DNA of 64,000 bases. Origin: Mucor racemosus. Taxonomy: Eukaryota > Mucoromycota > Mucoromycetes > Mucorales > Mucoraceae. Under the pieces are notes generated by a model. The model did no database searches. It saw only the letters and a program-made list of their open reading frames with translations, and was not told the DNA's origin. Both the position numbers and the translations under genes were made by a program. Below are positions 27,508-38,432 of the stretch, one piece after another (position 1 is the stretch's first letter; the number at the start of each line of letters is the position of its first letter). The stretch is from positions 1,612,001 to 1,676,000 of the forward strand of contig JAPEHQ010000001.1 of NCBI GenBank assembly GCA_027405735.1, written 5' to 3'.

Positions 27508-28881
27508 ATGGTGGTAAGTGCACAAGAGTCAGTAATTTGAATCATTTTTTAACAATATCTTTAGAAAGTAAAAGCATTATCTCGTTCCTCTAACGATTAT
27601 GTCAGAGAACGTGTGGAAGATATTCATAAAGTTCAACGCAATTTAGATCCCACTGCTCATCCTTTCGAACAAGGTCGAGAATATACCAGAGCTTTGAATT
27701 CAGTTAAATTAGACCGTATGTTTGCAAAGCCTTTTGTTGGATCTCTCAATGGACATATTGATGGTGTTTATTGTTTGACTAAACATCCTTCCAAGTTGAA
27801 CTCTATGATTTCTGGTAGTGGTGATGGTGAAATTCGTATTTGGGAGGTTTCTGAGGAAAAAACCACCTGGAGAGTACAAGGTCATCGTGGTCTTGTTAGT
27901 GGTGTTTGTCCCGGTAAAGAAGAAGGTCGATTTTTGTCTTGCTCAACCGATAAAACTGTCAAGGTTTGGGGAGATGATACAGAGCCTATTGAAACATATA
28001 TGGGCAAGCATGCTTTTACAGGCTTATCTCATCATCGTTCTGACCCAATCTTCGCTACATCTGGTGGTACTGTTGAAGTTTGGGATGAAAGTAGATCAGA
28101 GCCTATTCATGATTTCGCATGGGGAGCAGATTCTTACCAAACAGTTAAATTCAATCAAGTTCAACAAAACATTTTTGCATCTTGTGGTACTGATCGTACC
28201 GTTGTATTGTACGATTTGAGAACAAGTAAACCACTTTCTAAGCTTGTCATGACATTAAAAACTAATGCTATTGCTTGGAATCCCATGGAAGCTTATATCT
28301 TTACAACTGGTAGTGAAGATCATAATGCATACACATTTGACATGAGAAATATGGCATCAGCAAAGAATGTATTGAAGGATCATGTTTCTGCTGTTATGGA
28401 TGTAGACTATTCACCTACAGGTCAAGAGATTGTAACTGGTTCATATGATCGTACTATTCGTTTATACGATGTTGGTAGTGGACATAGTAGAGATTGTTAT
28501 CATACCAAGAGAATGCAAAGAATTTTTGCTGTTCAATACTCTATGGATAGTAAATATGTGCTATCTGGTTCCGATGATGGTAACATTCGTATTTGGAAGG
28601 CACATGCCAATGAAAAGATGGGTGTCAAGGACTGGCGTGAAAAGAACAAGTTGGAATACTCTGCCAAATTGAAGGAAAGATATGGTCATATGAAGGATGT
28701 TCGTAGAATCGATAAGCATAGAAGAACGCCCAAGGATATCAAGCTTGCAGATTCAACAAAGACGGAGATGCTCAAGGCAGAAAGAAGAAAAGAAGAATTA
28801 AGACGCAAACATTCCAAGAAATTAGATTCTGTCAGACGTGTGCCTGAACGAGAAAAATCAATTATTGGCATTGCTAAATAA
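27508..28881 (+). CDS. sof1: SOF1/DCAF13-type WD40 ribosome-biogenesis protein
   Basis: Two exons, 27508-27513 and 27565-28881, give 440 residues. The first exon is only ATGGTG; joining it restores the family N-terminus MVKVKALSRSSNDYVRER. The next residues (RNLDPTAHPFEQGREYTRALN, KLDRMFAKPFVG) match Sof1 proteins. At least five WD40 repeats are visible (GSGDGEIRIW, SCSTDKTVKVW, GSEDHNAYTF, GSYDRTIRLY, GSDDGNIRIW), followed by the family's basic C-terminal tail (LKERYGHMKDVRRIDKHRRTPK). Known Sof1 is a nucleolar part of the U3 snoRNP/small-subunit processome needed for 18S rRNA maturation. The animal homologue DCAF13 is also a CUL4 ligase adaptor. Confidence 0.95.
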
Positions 28882-29313
28882 TTTCATTTGTATATTTTTT
28901 CTTAATCATCATTCCCTCTTTCTCTTTCTCTTTCTCTCTCTCTACTATTAAAAGAATAAAAATTGTATTATATTTTATAAGACTATCGTTTGCATATAGA
29001 GTCGTTATTATTCGCATGATTGGATGTTTTTTCGTGCATGCTAACAAAATGATATCCTCTATAGCTGTATATTTCGATATAATATAATAGACGAGTATCA
29101 TTATGTGTTGTTTGTTTGTAGCTAGTTTATGCGACCCCACATGATGAGTAACATTGCTAAAAAGTAACAATGTGTGTGTATATATGTGATAGTATAAAAC
29201 AATTTAACATCCGTTGGTCGACGTATCTATAGTTTTCATGTCTCTTTTGAAGCATAAAAAAAGATATTTCCTTTTTCCCTTTTCTTTTTATTTTTTTCTT
29301 TACAATAGATAAA
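28882..29313. other. Intergenic region, 0.43 kb
   Basis: A CT microsatellite lies just after the SOF1 stop (about 28914-28943). A pyrimidine-rich stretch (29264-29305) precedes the CUE-gene ATG. No gene seen. Confidence 0.45.
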
Positions 29314-31410
29314 ATGTCAAATATTGTTGAAATTGAGAAAGAGCCAAAGTCTAGCCAGGTTGATAATCTTCAAGAAACAACAATAAGCGAGACAATCGCT
29401 GATAATACTACCAATACTAAAGAAATTCAGGATGAGCCTGTTGCCATGCCTACCGTAGAAGAAGTAGTAAATAATCCTACAACAATCGTATCGCAAGAAA
29501 CTGCTCAACAAACTGCTCAACAGCCAGCTCAGGAACCAGTTGAGCAAGTTGATTTACCCGAAAACGTTCGCATTTTGAAGGAAGCCTTCCCAGATACAGA
29601 TGCAGAAGTTATAGAAGCGGTTCTTCAAACACAGAATGATAATGTAGAAAGTACCTTTGAAATTTTGCTTGGCATGTCGGATCCTAGCTATGATGCACCA
29701 TCGATTCCAGCTCCAGAATCCCATCCTATAGTTGAAGAAACACCCCCAATGCCTCCCCGCCCACATTCAAGACAAAATAGTAACGATGCTCCTTACGCTT
29801 ACTGGGAACGTCAAGCACAGCCAGAACTAACAACTGTAGAGGAGCAACTTCGCATGGATGAGGAGCTGGCTAAACGACTTGCTATGGAAGATGAAAGAAA
29901 CTCTCAACAACGTAAATTGATACCTTTTTTTAAAAAAAAAATCGACTGAAAAGCATTGTACTCATAATTTCATACTATAGGTCGTCGGTCAACACAGCAA
30001 CCACAAAGACAGAGATCTCAATCGCAAGAAAATGATGATGATAATGATTCCTTATTTAATTTGCAAGGTAAGATAAATATTGGTCGAGAATGTAACAGTG
30101 GTTGATGAATAAATACAGAGGAATTGCCTATCATTAAAGAAAAAATGAAAGAAGCAGGAAATGGTAAATTAAAATAGGGCGTACAAATTCAATCTAAATA
30201 ACAAAATATTTGAAATTAGCTGCTAAAAAGAAAATGATGGATTTATATAATCAATTCAAGGCAAATACACAAAAGAATAATCCTCAAAATCATAATGAGA
30301 ATGTTGCAACATCTTCTATGCCAACTACAAATGCTCAGTACAGGTAAAGCTATACAATTGGACGAAAAGAGGGCATAGTATTCATATTTTATGTGTAGAG
30401 GATTACCGAGTGATGATGGAGATGACCTTTTAACAGGTGATATATCAGCATTGCATTTGTCTGATTACGATGTGTATGCAAAAACTGGCGGCAAACCTAG
30501 AAAATCGAATGATTATCAAAATATGAACACCAGAGGTAGGTTATATTTACATAAACGATTTATATATATATGGTGGTTTAACTCAAATTTTAAGGTGATG
30601 ATGTTATTCATGTTAATCCTCCAGTGGGTTCCCCAACACAAAGTTCGAAATCTAAAGCTCAAACATCTACATCTGATGCTCAGCTAAGAGCCGACGAAGA
30701 CTTTGCTAGACAGTTGGCTGAAGAAGAGCAAAATGGTTAGTATTTAATGTAGAATTTATTTAATCATGAAATACTAAATGTCAAAAAATATAGAAGCAAG
30801 AAGATCACGAAATTCATCAGTAGCTGTAGAAGATAATGCACTTCATGCGCCTCAAATGCCATCAAGAAAGCCTGTGAGCCCTACAGTGGTGATTGCACCA
30901 AGATCCCCACTCGAATTTGAAGGGGATTCAGATTATGAAGGTAAGGTATCCTGTCGTGTGTGTTTTGCTTTATATGCACTCTAATCTTTTCATATTTAAA
31001 TCAGATATTGGATTGACAGCAGCCCCATCAAATGCAACAACAAAGCGTAATAATGATACTACCAGTAACAACCTAGAAGAGAGCAGTTCGGTTCCATATG
31101 TTATTGGCGATGATGATGACTCTGATTCAGATGATCTTGTTGATATTGATGACGATGAATTTAAAGATGAAGATGATGAGCAAGTGGAGAAGAAGGGGCC
31201 GGTAACTAGTAAGTATTATGACAGTTTTTGAATTGGATTGATTGCAAAAATTGACAATTACGAATAGAAGATTCCACAAAAGAAGGTACTACAGATACAT
31301 TAAAGTCCTCTTCCACTACCAATGCTACCCCTCTTACTGATACTATTCATACTAATGCCGCAACAGCTAAATCAACTGATAACAATATTGAAAACCCAAT
31401 GACCCATTAG
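29314..31410 (+). CDS. CUE-domain ubiquitin-binding protein (Cue5-like)
   Basis: Nine exons, 29314-29911, 29981-30067, 30119-30163, 30220-30343, 30399-30535, 30595-30735, 30794-30940, 31005-31208 and 31268-31410, join in frame to 541 residues. Residues 81-123 form a CUE domain (LPENVRILKEAFPDTDAEVI, then STFEILLGM) with the ubiquitin-contacting Phe-Pro and Leu-Leu motifs. The rest is disordered, with proline-rich (PPMPPRPH) and acidic serine/aspartate stretches near the C-terminus. Two similar short helices, DEELAKRLAMEDE and DEDFARQLAEEEQ, recur. In yeast, Cue5 links ubiquitinated cargo to Atg8 in autophagy; the same role here is an inference. The intron density is the highest in the window. 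Confidence 0.82.
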
Positions 31411-31929
31411 TTTTTATAAATAGCATTATTAGCTATTAACAATAATATTACGCTTATTAAAAAACATTTTGATCAAAAAGCATCTATACGACACAATAAG
31501 ATCTCAAAAAATCTCAGATTTTGTATACATCTAGCCTTGGCGACATTTAAAGACTATATATATATATATATATATATGTATATACAAGAAATACGAGTTG
31601 TATATGCGTAAGAAATCACAGAGTATTATTTATGTATGCTTATCGTGTACATACATAACAAACTCAAATCTACTGAAGAGAAATTTGCCGCAATAAATTT
31701 GGATATGTATCCAGCTTAATCTGGCGCAATTCTATTTCTCTCTATTAGCTGTCTCTAAATACTCCTGTTTAAGCAATTACAGTACCTCGAATTGTTCTAA
31801 TGTACTCATTCGAACAAATAAAATGAATTAATAATTGCTAATTGGGACTAATTTTAAGAAAGGCAAACCTCAAAAGATTGAAAACACGCAAAATTCACTA
31901 CTTTTTCCTTGAAAACTGAGTCTCACTTT
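31411..31929. other. Intergenic region before repeat block 2
   Basis: A TA microsatellite lies at about 31555-31576. AT-rich; no gene seen. Confidence 0.45.
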
Positions 31930-32790
31930 TCATCTCTGCTCTGGTTTTTTTTTCACTAAATAACACCAAGAAAAAATTAGATGCCAGTATACCTGAGATG
32001 CTCAAATTTAATCCAAAAATGAGTGTCCAGAAATATCCTATCTTTTGCAGTTGGTATTAATTTTCTAGTGCCAATGTTTCAGATTTTTACAAGTATTTCA
32101 CTAGTAGAAATTAAAAACTTGGAGCCTTCATATCTCCACAAAAAATCAAGCTACACTAACACTTTCTAATAATAAAACTTGCTTCTTTTAAAGTACTCTA
32201 TAACATATTTTGGTTTAAAAAAGTTCTGAGTACTTTTATTTTTTTTCATTTTTTTGACATGTTTGTAGTAGATTTCAAAATAATCGTTAAATTGATTAGC
32301 ATTTTTTTTATATTCATGTCATCAACCTTGTTCAGCTCTCTCTGGCCCAATTTAAATTTTTTTAAAATATTGATTTTTCGTGGAGATATTCTGAAAAATG
32401 TGTACTAAGAAATACTGTCGTTTCTAGATCCAAATTCTCCCTTATATACCCTCATCCCAAATTCTGAATTTGAAAAAAAGTATGACAAAAATTTCGTTTT
32501 TTCTATGAAAAATGCAGCTAGAAGGTTCAGCAATAGCTCTCTCGGTAGATAATTTTATTGCACATTATCTCAATTTTTTATTTTTGAATTATTTTTATAG
32601 AAAGTGATGTGTATCTCCAAAAAACCTCCAAAATTTTAATCACATTTTACGCAAAATTTAATGTGAAATTTTTTTTTGATTTTCTTTAGATGGATGCAAA
32701 ATTTAAAACTGTACAAAAACTATTTAATAAGCTAGATCAACTTACTTTGCAGCTCATGAGCCATTAACCAATTTTGTTTTTTTTTATCAT
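31930..32790 (+). repeat. Dispersed repeat R1, copy 2, left part
   Basis: Matches 2855-3190 (copy 1) in its right half. Its whole length corresponds to the reverse complement of the inverted copy ending near 47100. It is cut at TTTTATCATTTT by the LINE and resumes at 38433. Confidence 0.75.
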
Positions 32791-32925
32791 TTTTTTTTTT
32801 TTTTTTTTTTTTTTGGATGAAAGGTTTTATTTATTAATTGGAGTTTAAAAAACAAAACTCATCAAAAGGGGATTGAGGGGTGTACAAGGCAGGGACGCCT
32901 CAAAATGATAACAAATGGAGGGGGA

Positions 32926-35900
32926 TTACAAACTATAATATTTTTTTAGGATTTGGAGGTCCTTGTGAATTAACGGAATGATATGGATAGGAACAATGGG
33001 GACAGAGTCAAAGTGATGGCGCCAATGGGCTTTCCATACATGATACATGATGACGGAGAAGAGATCCATGATTGTGATGTGGGTGGCTAGCGGTTTAAAT
33101 AAGTATGATTCTAGTCGTAAGTTGGAAATATCATCGTATATGCGGCGAAGAGAGAAGGATCGATGATTGCTGAGGTATGTGTCGAGAATGGGGATCCAGA
33201 TGTCCTTTTTGTGAGGGCACAAGAAGAGCATATGCTCTGCGGTTTCCACCATATTGCAGAAAGTACAGCGATCCGAATCAACTATGCCGGGAATCATAGC
33301 GAGCGACGACTTATCGGACAACTTGCGTTGAAAGAGACGATACCAGAGGTTGCGAGCTGAAGGTGCCATTGGGTTGTTAATGAATTGGGCCCATCCTGTG
33401 GCGGCGATATTGGAGTTATAGAAGTTGCCATGAGATACGGGGGCTCGCCCTCGTGTAATTTGATTACGAATAGTTAGATTGGAGCAAAATGGAATTAATG
33501 TGTCTTGAATAATGAGGTGAGTGGTTACGAATGGCTCAATTGTGATGGAGGAGCAATTGACCTGAGCTCTGGTCTGGTAGATCTCTTCGGTAGACGAAGT
33601 GTTGTATGGAATCAGTCCCGTGTGAAATGCAAAAAAGGGGTGGGCGAGCAGTCGATGATCGAGAACTGCTTTTCGAATTTTGCGTGATAAGCCAGGAAAT
33701 GCGCATTGTGCAGGAGGTTGAAATACGAGTAGCTGTTGGTGATGATCAAAGTAAAAGATATCCGAACATTTAAGTGTAAGCAAACGTTTCGAGAACCGGA
33801 AGGGGCTGTCATTGTGGCTCTCATTAATGTAAAGAACCTCATTGATAGGCAGTGGCAAACATGATACTGCCGGCGGAATCTTTGGCCACACCGCTGCTGA
33901 AGATCTTGCAGGGAAGCACGTATCCAATGCGTTGAAGAGCAAAGGGAAAAAGGGGGATAATGTCCTGGGGCCTTTGGGGATACGCCATCCAGTGAATAGT
34001 AAAGGAAGGGCTGGTGATGGGGCATCATAGGCGATCTCGAGGAAATTCGAAAGTAAATGCACAAGATATGACGGTACCACGGTGGACACTGCAACTATCG
34101 GGTTAAGGACAGCCTTGATGTATCTGAATTGAAAGACCTGCTGTTGAATTTCGGCATCTAATAAGCCCAGACCACCTTTAGCTTTGGGAAGATAGAAAAT
34201 GCTGCTTCTCATTTTAGGGAACAATGTTCCGTAAATGAACTTATGTACACGACTTTTCACTTGTTGGAAAAAGGCTTTCGGTAACGGCGTGATACGAATG
34301 ACATGCCACAGTTTGGTCAGCACCAGCACATTAGCAATACCGGCCTTGGCATACATAGAAATGCTTCGGGTAGAATGTGAGGCCAATACTGAGTCCAAGT
34401 GAGACAACATCTCGTTCGCAAATGACTCCCTCTGAAGGACAGTAAACCATATTGGGAATCCAAGGTATGCAAGGTGCCCAGTGCTATTTGAATCAAACCA
34501 TCGCATCCGTTGTGTCTGGAGAATATAATTTTGGAGTCGTACCCCTTTAATTGATTTCAAGGCGGATCCAGTGAGAGGAAAAGCTACCGACTTATTGTAA
34601 TTGATAAGCGAGTTGGAGGCCTGGTTGTAGGTTTTAAGGCAATCCTGAAGGGCATGAAACTCTTGGACAGACTTGATGTAGATGAGAACATCATCCGCAT
34701 AGGCGAGAAGCTTGACGGGATGATGTGGGCGAACATGGTTTAAGCTACGTTGGATAGGGATAATACCCTGCTGTAATGTATATCCACGAATGTCCGGATT
34801 ACTTAGAACTGATTGTATGAAGGGTTCAATGGCAAAGTTGAAAAGTAAGGGGGATATTGAATCGCCCTGACGCAAACCTCGTTTCTGAGAAACAGCCGGA
34901 GACAAGAATCCGTTCATATTGACAAAAATTTGATTGTTGAAAAAGAGGTTTTCGATACACTGTACAAAGGCAGATGGGAATCCAAACTTTTCAAGTACCT
35001 TGGCCAAGTAGGTGGGATGAATCAAGTCATACGCTTTAGTTTGGTCAAGCATGATACCTACATACTCGTCCCCACTTGTGGTAGATTTCTGTGCATCTTC
35101 TAAGATCAGTTTGTTCGTGAGTCCATGATCACCTATGAAGCGATTACGCATGAAGCCTGCTTGAAAGACAGTGATGAGTTTGGAGGCTAGAGGAACGATC
35201 CGAGCATTTAATAGTCTCGTAAAGACTTTACAATCGGTATTGATAAGTGAGATAGGACGCCAGTTGGCTAAGTCTGTAAGGTCACCCTTCTTTGGTAGCA
35301 GTGCAATACACGCTTGTTGCCAAGAGGAAGGAAATCGTGCAAACAATAGCGCTTCATTGTATACTGCAACTACAATTTCACGACATCGGGGATGAGCGAT
35401 CACTAAATGCAATATTTCGTAAGGGAGTCCATCTAACCCCGGGCTACTCTTTCGAGGACACCGTTTGGAGCCTTCAAGAACATCATCATAAGATATTTCA
35501 CTGAGAATAGACTGAGCATCACTCGGAGCTAACTTCTTGTGGACATGACTGAGCATAGTATCCAAGCAATTCACATCAATTGGTTTGGCTGTGTAAAGAT
35601 CAGTGTAAAAGGTGTGGGTAGCATTGAGTTTGAAAGCTGTATCCTCACAATGAACACCAGAAACTGGATGAACGATCTTTTGAAAGTTACGAGCTGAATT
35701 CCTGTTGCTCACTGTGCGTGCAAGGTAATCTGCCGATTTTTCATTGTGTTCTAGCCATTTTTTTCCAGCCCGAAGGCGCATAGTTTCCGCAATGTCTTGT
35801 TGGATTTTGGCGATTTGGGCCTCAATCCCAGGAAGAATTCCTTGCAAGACGAATGTATCATGACGGTGACGACGGAGGATGTTGTTACGATCACTCTGGA

Positions 35901-36885
35901 GGTCCCGTAGAATCTGTTGCTGCTTAATTGCTCGAATTCTGCAAAAGTTTTGTGTTACTTTTTTGACCATTCTCTTGATATGATCCCACTGATCCTGAAC
36001 TGGAATGGTGGGGGACATTTTGTGTAGGACGTAATTATCAATTTCAGTGGAGAGCTTTCTTATATACAGTTGGTTGCGAGCAAGCGCAGGATCAGCACGC
36101 CATGTACCTTTGCCAACATTAGCTGCACCAACAGTATACGTAAAGTGTAGTAAAGCATGATCTGTCCAGGATCGATGCATGAATTCCAAGTGAGTGTCAT
36201 TGATGTGTGGATGTATGCTAGATCCCGCAAAAACGTAATCAATTGTGGACATCGAGGTCCCCCGCTTGAAGGTAAGGTCGTAAAAGGATTCTCCCGGAGG
36301 GTTAAAACAATCAGTGAAGTGCTGTTGAACAAAATGGAGTAAGTCAACACACGGATGAGTAACAGTAAAGTGTTCACTGCTATTATCAAACGAGTAGTTG
36401 AAATCTCCTGCCACAATCAGGGATGATACTATGGACTCAAAGTCTGGAAGAGATTGGATCATTGTAATCATATTGTTAAAGAATGTAGTTTTGCTGATAT
36501 GGTTATGTTCCGCTGGGGCATAAAGGTTTAGCATATAAAATGAAGGAATCGAGTTGTCAACGAGCGTAAATTTTGCAAGAATCAAACGTCCATCCAAGGA
36601 CTCGTGGACCTTAGTCATTGAGATAGATGAGTTGAAGTTGATGATTGCGCAGTACTGAGTCCAGATGGATTCGTGGCATAAAAATTTTCTGTGCATAAGA
36701 TTGGATGTTTGTTCAAAGGTGTCTAAAGGAATGTGTGTTTCTTGGCATAATAATATATTAAACTTGTGTCTCTTAAGGTATCTGACAAAATCGTCAGAAG
36801 TTGTTGGTGTGTGTTGTTTGTAAATGGCTCTGCAATTGATAGAACCAATCTTCATATTTAAAATCTTATTTTTGTCGTTCATCAT
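32926..36885 (-). CDS. LINE ORF2: endonuclease-reverse transcriptase
   Basis: 1319 residues, uninterrupted. The N-terminal APE-type endonuclease shows CQET (Glu49), AGDFN (Asp161, Asn163), IDYVF (Asp216) and TDH (Asp242, His243), the catalytic set of the exonuclease/endonuclease/phosphatase fold. The reverse transcriptase follows, with LLPKKGDLTDLANWRPISL, GFMRNRFIGDH, LDQTKAYD, GLRQGDSISPLLFN and the active-site box AYADD near residue 728. A C-terminal CCHC-type cluster (CTFCNMVETAEHMLFLCPH) is at about residue 1205. It nicks target DNA and primes reverse transcription there. Start chosen at ATGATGAAC, 26 bases after the ORF1 stop, in a TTAATTAATTAATTAATG context that suggests reinitiation. 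No RNase H domain recognised. Confidence 0.93.
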   Translation of the reverse strand: MMNDKNKILNMKIGSINCRAIYKQHTPTTSDDFVRYLKRHKFNILLCQETHIPLDTFEQTSNLMHRKFLCHESIWTQYCAIINFNSSISMTKVHESLDGRLILAKFTLVDNSIPSFYMLNLYAPAEHNHISKTTFFNNMITMIQSLPDFESIVSSLIVAGDFNYSFDNSSEHFTVTHPCVDLLHFVQQHFTDCFNPPGESFYDLTFKRGTSMSTIDYVFAGSSIHPHINDTHLEFMHRSWTDHALLHFTYTVGAANVGKGTWRADPALARNQLYIRKLSTEIDNYVLHKMSPTIPVQDQWDHIKRMVKKVTQNFCRIRAIKQQQILRDLQSDRNNILRRHRHDTFVLQGILPGIEAQIAKIQQDIAETMRLRAGKKWLEHNEKSADYLARTVSNRNSARNFQKIVHPVSGVHCEDTAFKLNATHTFYTDLYTAKPIDVNCLDTMLSHVHKKLAPSDAQSILSEISYDDVLEGSKRCPRKSSPGLDGLPYEILHLVIAHPRCREIVVAVYNEALLFARFPSSWQQACIALLPKKGDLTDLANWRPISLINTDCKVFTRLLNARIVPLASKLITVFQAGFMRNRFIGDHGLTNKLILEDAQKSTTSGDEYVGIMLDQTKAYDLIHPTYLAKVLEKFGFPSAFVQCIENLFFNNQIFVNMNGFLSPAVSQKRGLRQGDSISPLLFNFAIEPFIQSVLSNPDIRGYTLQQGIIPIQRSLNHVRPHHPVKLLAYADDVLIYIKSVQEFHALQDCLKTYNQASNSLINYNKSVAFPLTGSALKSIKGVRLQNYILQTQRMRWFDSNSTGHLAYLGFPIWFTVLQRESFANEMLSHLDSVLASHSTRSISMYAKAGIANVLVLTKLWHVIRITPLPKAFFQQVKSRVHKFIYGTLFPKMRSSIFYLPKAKGGLGLLDAEIQQQVFQFRYIKAVLNPIVAVSTVVPSYLVHLLSNFLEIAYDAPSPALPLLFTGWRIPKGPRTLSPFFPLLFNALDTCFPARSSAAVWPKIPPAVSCLPLPINEVLYINESHNDSPFRFSKRLLTLKCSDIFYFDHHQQLLVFQPPAQCAFPGLSRKIRKAVLDHRLLAHPFFAFHTGLIPYNTSSTEEIYQTRAQVNCSSITIEPFVTTHLIIQDTLIPFCSNLTIRNQITRGRAPVSHGNFYNSNIAATGWAQFINNPMAPSARNLWYRLFQRKLSDKSSLAMIPGIVDSDRCTFCNMVETAEHMLFLCPHKKDIWIPILDTYLSNHRSFSLRRIYDDISNLRLESYLFKPLATHITIMDLFSVIMYHVWKAHWRHHFDSVPIVPIHIIPLIHKDLQILKKYYSL

Positions 36886-36911
36886 TAATTAATTAATTAT
36901 ATAATGAAAAT

Positions 36912-38423
36912 TTATAGACGAGAAGGACTCTTGATAGCCCTGCCCGATCTACTGACGAATCCTGGATTGATGGAACCATCCTTGTTGAATTGTTTAACTG
37001 CACTAATACCATTATCCTGGCCTTCGATAGGCTCAGTAGTACCCACAGGCGTATCTGTCCCCTGGATTGCTGGTTGCAAGTGATCGATCTCCATATTGAG
37101 AGAACCGTTGCTATCCACAGCAGCTCCACTGCCTGCCGACGAATTACTTTCGTCATCCAATTCCATGGGATTCTCGGACTCGACCGCCGTGGATCCTGCA
37201 TTCTCTCTACCCTCATCAGAGATCACTTCACTTTGACGAGACTTAGTTGGTGCATCAATGGTGGGACCAGCATTAACATTCTCCTGGTCCTGTTCAACAT
37301 CCAGTTTACGGATGTATTCCTCAGTAGCAGACGAGGCTGCCTGTGCGGTGTTGATAGAGGCCCTATTGGTGCCAGTATTGCCATCCTCAACAAAACTCAA
37401 TGTCTCAAACGGATTGAATGTTTGAGCTGAGGGTGGACCTCCTGGTCGACCCTGAATTTTGGATGCAGAGCGAGATTCCTTCTGATGCTCCTTTGAGGAA
37501 GGTGGTTGTGAGTCCCGACGAGGTTTTTTTCTTCGTCGATTCCAACTCATGCTTGGACAATCAGCCTTTAAGTGATCAAGGCTTTGACATGCAAAGCATG
37601 GTTTGGCTTGGCGTGCTTTAGCAACAGGACAATCTGCCTTAATGTGCTCCTCAGAGTGACATTCTTTGCAGATTACCGGCATATTACTCCAAACGAGAGT
37701 AATCTTACGATCAGGACTGAAGTCCATTTGATGGTGAAGATGAGACGGGTAGTGTTTGTTCGTAACCCGATTGAGGGTCGCAAAGCCTTTGCCATTGAAC
37801 CAGTGACCACGAGGGATATAGTGGAGGCCCAATTCCAAGATATCCCCGCATGGACTGAGCAGTTCTGTTAATCGTTTTTGAATAGATGTCTCATCAAGAC
37901 CAGGAATACCTGTGATTCCAACACGAATGACATTTGCATGAGTTCCAAGGGTTGGACTAACAACGATTTGAGTGTTGTCTTTGAGCATGAATGGACGACT
38001 GAGTGCCTCGACCCTGGCTGCTTCATCGATGAAAGAGATTTCAAAGAATTTTTTGAACTTGCCAACTGCATGCATAGAGAGCATGAGTCCACCTGGATAT
38101 TGGTCGCGAAGGATTTCATTGAGGTCCTTGCCTTCATCAAATATTTTGCCTTCAAACTGGGCGCAGTCCATTACGATTGAGTATGGCTCAGTTGCCTCCA
38201 AGAAGGGAGTGTTTTTGGTAAAAAAAACATCGACATTGTGCTGGTCAAGAGAAGTGATAGTTGGAGCGATGTCGTATTTGCTACGCTCCTGCTGTTTCGC
38301 TTTGTCTGCCCATGTCTGACTGGTAAAGGGTTGATTTTGAGGATTATGGCGAGAGTCCTTGGCAGTTCCGTCAGTTGAACTGTTAGGATCCCTTACGTTC
38401 TGATTTTTAGTAGAGGAAGCCAT
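36912..38423 (-). CDS. LINE ORF1: gag-like RNA-binding protein
   Basis: 503 residues from ATG at 38423. Two CCHC zinc knuckles (CKECHSEEHIKADC and CFACQSLDHLKADC) lie in the middle, followed by a basic stretch (WNRRRKKPRR) and a disordered, acidic C-terminal third. The N-terminal half may hold a degenerate RNA-recognition fold (not verified). In LINEs this protein coats the element RNA and shepherds it to the target. Its reading frame is intact, like that of ORF2 downstream. Confidence 0.88.
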   Translation of the reverse strand: MASSTKNQNVRDPNSSTDGTAKDSRHNPQNQPFTSQTWADKAKQQERSKYDIAPTITSLDQHNVDVFFTKNTPFLEATEPYSIVMDCAQFEGKIFDEGKDLNEILRDQYPGGLMLSMHAVGKFKKFFEISFIDEAARVEALSRPFMLKDNTQIVVSPTLGTHANVIRVGITGIPGLDETSIQKRLTELLSPCGDILELGLHYIPRGHWFNGKGFATLNRVTNKHYPSHLHHQMDFSPDRKITLVWSNMPVICKECHSEEHIKADCPVAKARQAKPCFACQSLDHLKADCPSMSWNRRRKKPRRDSQPPSSKEHQKESRSASKIQGRPGGPPSAQTFNPFETLSFVEDGNTGTNRASINTAQAASSATEEYIRKLDVEQDQENVNAGPTIDAPTKSRQSEVISDEGRENAGSTAVESENPMELDDESNSSAGSGAAVDSNGSLNMEIDHLQPAIQGTDTPVGTTEPIEGQDNGISAVKQFNKDGSINPGFVSRSGRAIKSPSRL

Positions 38424-38432
38424 GATTTTTTG

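Larger units (their letters stand above)
32791..38432 (-). mobile_element. L1-type LINE retrotransposon, apparently intact
   Basis: About 5.6 kb on the minus strand, inserted in repeat R1. Copy 1 of R1 shows the empty site (near 3190). The left flank ends TTTTATCATTTT and the right flank starts TTTTTTGATCATTTT, so ATCATTTT is duplicated (perhaps more with the T run). The 3' end has AATAAA followed by a 24-base A tail, seen as T at 32791-32814. ORF1 and ORF2 are both fully open. The leader before the ORF1 ATG is only about 10 bases, so the element is either slightly 5' truncated or has a minimal leader. Fungal L1-like elements with this layout include the Grem-LINE1 family of Mucoromycota, reported around centromeres; membership here is not tested. 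Confidence 0.88.

Noticed and set aside
33163..37871. Several plus-strand ORFs across the LINE
   Set aside because: Antisense shadows of ORF1 and ORF2 without recognisable domains.
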